From Mytilus edulis (Eukaryota; Mollusca; Bivalvia; Mytilida; Mytilidae), in assembly GCF_963676685.1 (NCBI RefSeq), contig NC_092350.1, positions 43,259,705 through 43,323,704 on the forward strand: 64,000 nucleotides of DNA. Reading direction: 5' to 3'. Position 1 is the first letter of the stretch, and every line of letters begins with the position of its first letter. Shown in pieces: positions 60,176 to 64,000 of this stretch. The notes under the pieces are model-generated. The model did no database searches and was not told where the DNA came from. It was given only the letters and a program-made list of their open reading frames with translations. The translations under genes were made by a program, and so were the position numbers.

Positions 60176-62720
60176 TATGGAGCGTACCATATTGTCTGCA
60201 CAGTATCATAAAAAGACATTTTCCAACCCTTTTTTCATAGGGGCGTGGCCCCAAGGATTGACTAGAGTATATAAATATAGTCTTCCGTTCTTCAGTAAAA
60301 CCGTGGCGGGAATAATGAATACGCAGCAACGACTAGTCGAAATGGGAACGTGAAATCAGAATTGTGTTTTGAGTGTCATACTGTCTGCACGTGAAAGAAC
60401 CCCTGCAACAACTGAAGGTTCGTAGGTGGCATGTTGATAGGCAAAAATTCTGTCACTATCCAACATACCTAAATTTTTCAGTGTCGGTCAACATCTCCCC
60501 TCTTTTCAACTAGGTGGACCCCTAACCAACATAACCTATTTTTTCAGTGGATGTCTACATTTCCCGCCTTTCACCTAGGTGACCCCCACTGCAGAACCTA
60601 CCTCTTGTATTTATTTGCCACTTGATTAAAACAAACACCAATCAGTAGAGGCGCATAAAAGCAAAGAATTCATCAACTTCAGTTAAATCTCTTTTCAAGT
60701 GCCATGCAGTGACAACGCCAATCGCTTTTTAATCCGATCCCTAAAATTAAAAAAAATAAATATATATGAAATAGTTTTCGTTGGGTGTTTAGCAATCGAC
60801 ATTCTTAAAACTACGTCAGTTACTGGACGATACCGAGACTAGCCTACAGAAAAAAAGTTAGATTTAAATAATTCGAATGTTGAAATGCATTGTTAGAAGT
60901 ACAGTAACTGTAAAAACAGTGATTTTTACTATTTTACAGAATATGTTTTAGCTATATTAATTTAGACTACTGATAGGTAGTTTATTAAACCTTGAAAGAA
61001 CAGGATATTGCAATTTTCCAGTTTAAACGAGATAAATTGTTATAACCTATAGGTGGTACAACTCGTCAATGTGTATCCAAGTTTTTAAAATTTATTGATC
61101 ATATCATATCAGATATTGAGATAGCCATAAAAAATAAATTGCCTTATTTTTGCAGACGAGTTCGTCTTATTGTCAACAAATAAGTTATGTATATTAAAGA
61201 ATATACATTTTAGATATAATGATGTGGACATATAATGTGTACCAAGGTATTCTTATTCAGTTCTCAGCTTTTCAACTCCAGGTGCATAGTCCTATATGCC
61301 AATGAAACCTGTTAAACAAGGGGAATAAAAGTATACGTTGTATTAAGTTAAGCTTTTACACCCTCTAAACCAAAATTCTTATCCCTTATGCATATCTTTC
61401 AGTTCATATATTAAAGGGAAAAAACTACAAGGATGGTGTTAAACAACCTTGACTACCTATGATGATCTCGCAAGGTCGGCAGCAATGAAAACGAAAATAC
61501 AATCATTATTAACATCTTTCGACGAACATGTACCTTGCACGTGTTAAAGACAGAAGCGGTTACCACTACACGGTCACCATCAGCGTGGTAGTGTTACATT
61601 TGCTTGCCACGGACGCTTTAAATTTACACATGTTACATACGCAGACTCTGTAAGATGAATAAGTTCAGAGCCAATCGCAGTGGCGGATCCAGCCAATTTA
61701 AAAAAAAAAGGGGGGGGGGGGGGGGCCAACCATATGTCCCCATTCAAATGCATTGATTCTACATTTCTTTTTTTTTTTTCGATTAAGAAATTGAGACTCA
61801 AATAAAACTAATGGCATTATGCAAATATATAAGGTAAAGGTTCGAGTCAGCCTTTTCCCGCATTATTAAAAATTGTATATCTAGAAAAGAAGCTCCACAA
61901 CCTATCAATATTTTTAGCTTTGTTTTGTTCCTTAACTATTGCTCTTCTGCCACCCCTTATAGTATCAATTTGATTTTTTAAAATTTCACCAAAGTACATC
62001 CTTAAAATCTATAACCTTATAAAATCGACTTTTAAAAATAAGGTTAATGCTTTCTCCGTATTTTGCTTATCTGATAAAAATAAAGTTTTGTTTGACGGAT
62101 AAAAGTTTAAGTGTAGGCGGTTTCCGGGAAGGTTACACGTGTAGCTGTACTACGCATGGTTTAGTGAAGCTGGGGCTGTAAATTGTGATCGTAGGGTCCG
62201 TCCATCCGTTTGTTCGTTCCATAGCACCTTTTTGCATGTATGCATTGACTGGATTGTATTGAAACTTTTAGAGAATCTAAGCACCTTACTGCATTGATCA
62301 CCAATTGTTTTATATCTATTCAAAATGATTTTGAGTTTCCTTTAGAAAAACCTGTACTAAGTAATATTTTCTCATTCTACCTGTTTCTTAGTCTTGTACA
62401 CATAAACAATTATTTTTGAGATAATTTATAGTTATTCTATATTCATATAAAGTTATTATACCTTGAGTGACTCCTATTTTATTCTTTATCAAAATAGTTT
62501 CACAAAAGGAGATATGCATGTTATGTTCACAAACTCTTTTAACTCATTCAATTTCTCACAAGCATGTGCACGTTTTAAAAAAAAAATCTATGTATGAAAC
62601 ATTTTGGGGAAATTCCATGGCCAAACAATTTCTCCTTCAAATTGTTTTTCTTTGCAACAGTCACAATATATTTCTTATATAATAGCATTGTATTAAATGT
62701 ACAAAAACGTACATTGTATT
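60176..62720. other. Non-coding repeat-derived DNA
   Basis: No exon is supportable. A poly(A)/poly(G) stretch follows a lone CAGTGGCGGATCCAG end at 61679, and a short GTCCGTCCATCCGTTTGTTCG run is at 62198. Probably intron of the AMT-like gene. Confidence 0.4.
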
Positions 62721-62723
62721 AAA

Positions 62724-62828
62724 ATGGCTCTTCTATTGTTTATCCTTATAATTATTTGGTTGTCCATAACAGCATGGACTTTGCCATATCTACAAATGAG
62801 GAAACATATGAATGTAGCAGATAGATAA
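62724..62828 (+). CDS. Small ORF with hydrophobic segment
   Basis: 34 codons: MALLLFILIIIWLSITAWTL then a short basic tail ending VADR. It could be a signal- or membrane-peptide exon (an AG occurs inside at CATAACAG), but hydrophobic frames arise easily in AT-rich DNA. Very uncertain. Confidence 0.15.
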   Translation: MALLLFILIIIWLSITAWTLPYLQMRKHMNVADR

Positions 62829-64000
62829 TCAACAATAAAAATAAAAACAACAGTTGCAGGAAGAAAAACCCATTAAAATTTAATATAGGCAAGGCTTTTG
62901 GGACTTATCTAAAAGCAATCACCACGTTTGACAGATTGTATGCTTAGTTGATTTGCCATAGTATAAGTTGTCTGATTAAAACGCCAACACAGGAAGAATT
63001 ATGCATTTGCAGTAAACATACCCGTAAGCAAATTTTATTATTAAATAAATGAGTAAAGAACAAATTGTCGAACCCTATAATGCTGTCATTCATATTAATA
63101 GCCTTAACTCGATCTACTGCATAAGTCTGTTTTCGATGTAAGAAAATTTCCACCAATTTATATTAAAATGCTTACAATTCATTCAGAATTGAGATAATTT
63201 TAGACAGTTAATTTTAGTTTGTGTAATTTAAATCAAAACCTACAGTAAAGCACAGATAAAGCTCAGGTGAAACAAGTTTGTCCTATGTACAAGTGTATCG
63301 GACAAACTCACCAAAACTATTATAGCGCGCTCTCCTCGGGTGCGAGAGATTGTGGGTATCATCATCTTGGGGTGGGGACAACCAAAGACTTGTAAATTGG
63401 TATTTGCTGTCTCTCCTCTACCCACGCGGCGCAAAGAATGCTATGGTTCGAGTCCGAATAATGTGTCCAAGTAGGATGACGAAACAAAAAAATATTCGGA
63501 CAAGAAAAGGTTCCATATCATTTAACTCTTGGAGAGTTGATTGAAATCCAATTAGTACATAGTTTAGTGGGAGTTATGGATACAAGATGCATCATATACA
63601 CAGTAGTAAAAGTCCATGTTTTACTATTGAAAACCCCCCCCCAAAAAAAAACAATGGGATGAAAAGATAAAAAGTAGTTATAGAATCCAGTGTTTTCTGA
63701 AATGTATCACCAATTATCGATCACTGGTTTAGAAATAGTTATGGATACATGGTGAGGACGAACGACGAAGGAACGAAATATTAACAAACAAACCGTATAA
63801 ACGAACGAACAAATAGAAGGACGGACGAACACAACAGTCACTTCACACAACCACACCACTAATTACGTAAAGTAATAAACAAAAGAAACGTATTCATCGT
63901 AATCTTAACTAATCTCCAAATATAAACCTTCCGTAAAACACTGTCTTCAAAATAAACAAAAACCGACGTCTTTTTAAAGACTGTTGTTGTTGCCCTAAAG
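62829..64000. other. Non-coding DNA at the window end
   Basis: No gene seen. A tRNA-like SINE-type stretch may lie at 63330-63470 (ATGGTTCGAGTCCGA resembles a B box), and an ACGAACGA/GGACGGACG microsatellite-like run at 63735-63830. Confidence 0.4.

Noticed and set aside
63330-63470. Possible tRNA gene.
   Set aside because: B-box-like word present, but no cloverleaf with paired acceptor stem could be drawn; more likely a SINE head.

Overview
The window is AT-rich animal nuclear DNA. Its genes are split into many small exons with canonical GT/AG borders, and the spaces between them are packed with short inverted-repeat elements and retroelement tails. The repeat types (ATGCCCC-type repeats, arrays of ~148-bp monomers, and abundant retroelement 3' tails) and an intronless B-box/NHL-like gene suggest a marine bivalve, most likely a mussel (Mytilus or a relative). 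The species assignment is inference from memory of such genomes, not a database result.

Layout. (1) Positions 1-20657 (+) hold the 3' two thirds of a PLEKHA5/6/7-type gene: 18 exons, 985 codons, all junctions in phase. Its introns carry several MITEs, including two TTAA-flanked copies in opposite orientation and a PIF/Harbinger-like one. (2) 20658-26200 has no convincing gene, only repeats. (3) 26219-27442 (-) is a secreted SUEL-type (rhamnose/galactose-binding) lectin. (4) 28600-31450 holds a decayed reverse-transcriptase gene whose tail is interrupted by a nearly identical copy of part of an exon from 46.4 kb. (5) 31474-32970 (+) is a single-exon B-box protein with a beta-propeller-like C-terminus, followed by a duplicated coding-like segment. 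(6) 37272-41470 (-) is an unrecognised single-pass membrane protein gene with two phase-compatible alternative last exons. (7) 44723-48532 (+) is a complete four-exon CYYR1-like cysteine/tyrosine-rich membrane protein, including a short signal-peptide exon. (8) 48.6-64 kb is mostly mobile DNA: a 1.45-kb foldback element, several hairpins and two arrays of ~148-bp monomers. It also holds two very similar first coding exons that look like ammonium transporter (AMT) starts, at 55956 and 58146.

The genes do not form an operon or an obvious pathway. The lectin, B-box/NHL, CYYR1-like and novel membrane genes are lineage-variable genes sitting in repeat-rich DNA. The most interesting points are the novel membrane gene with switchable tails, the exon fragment embedded in a retroelement tail, and the duplicated AMT start exons.
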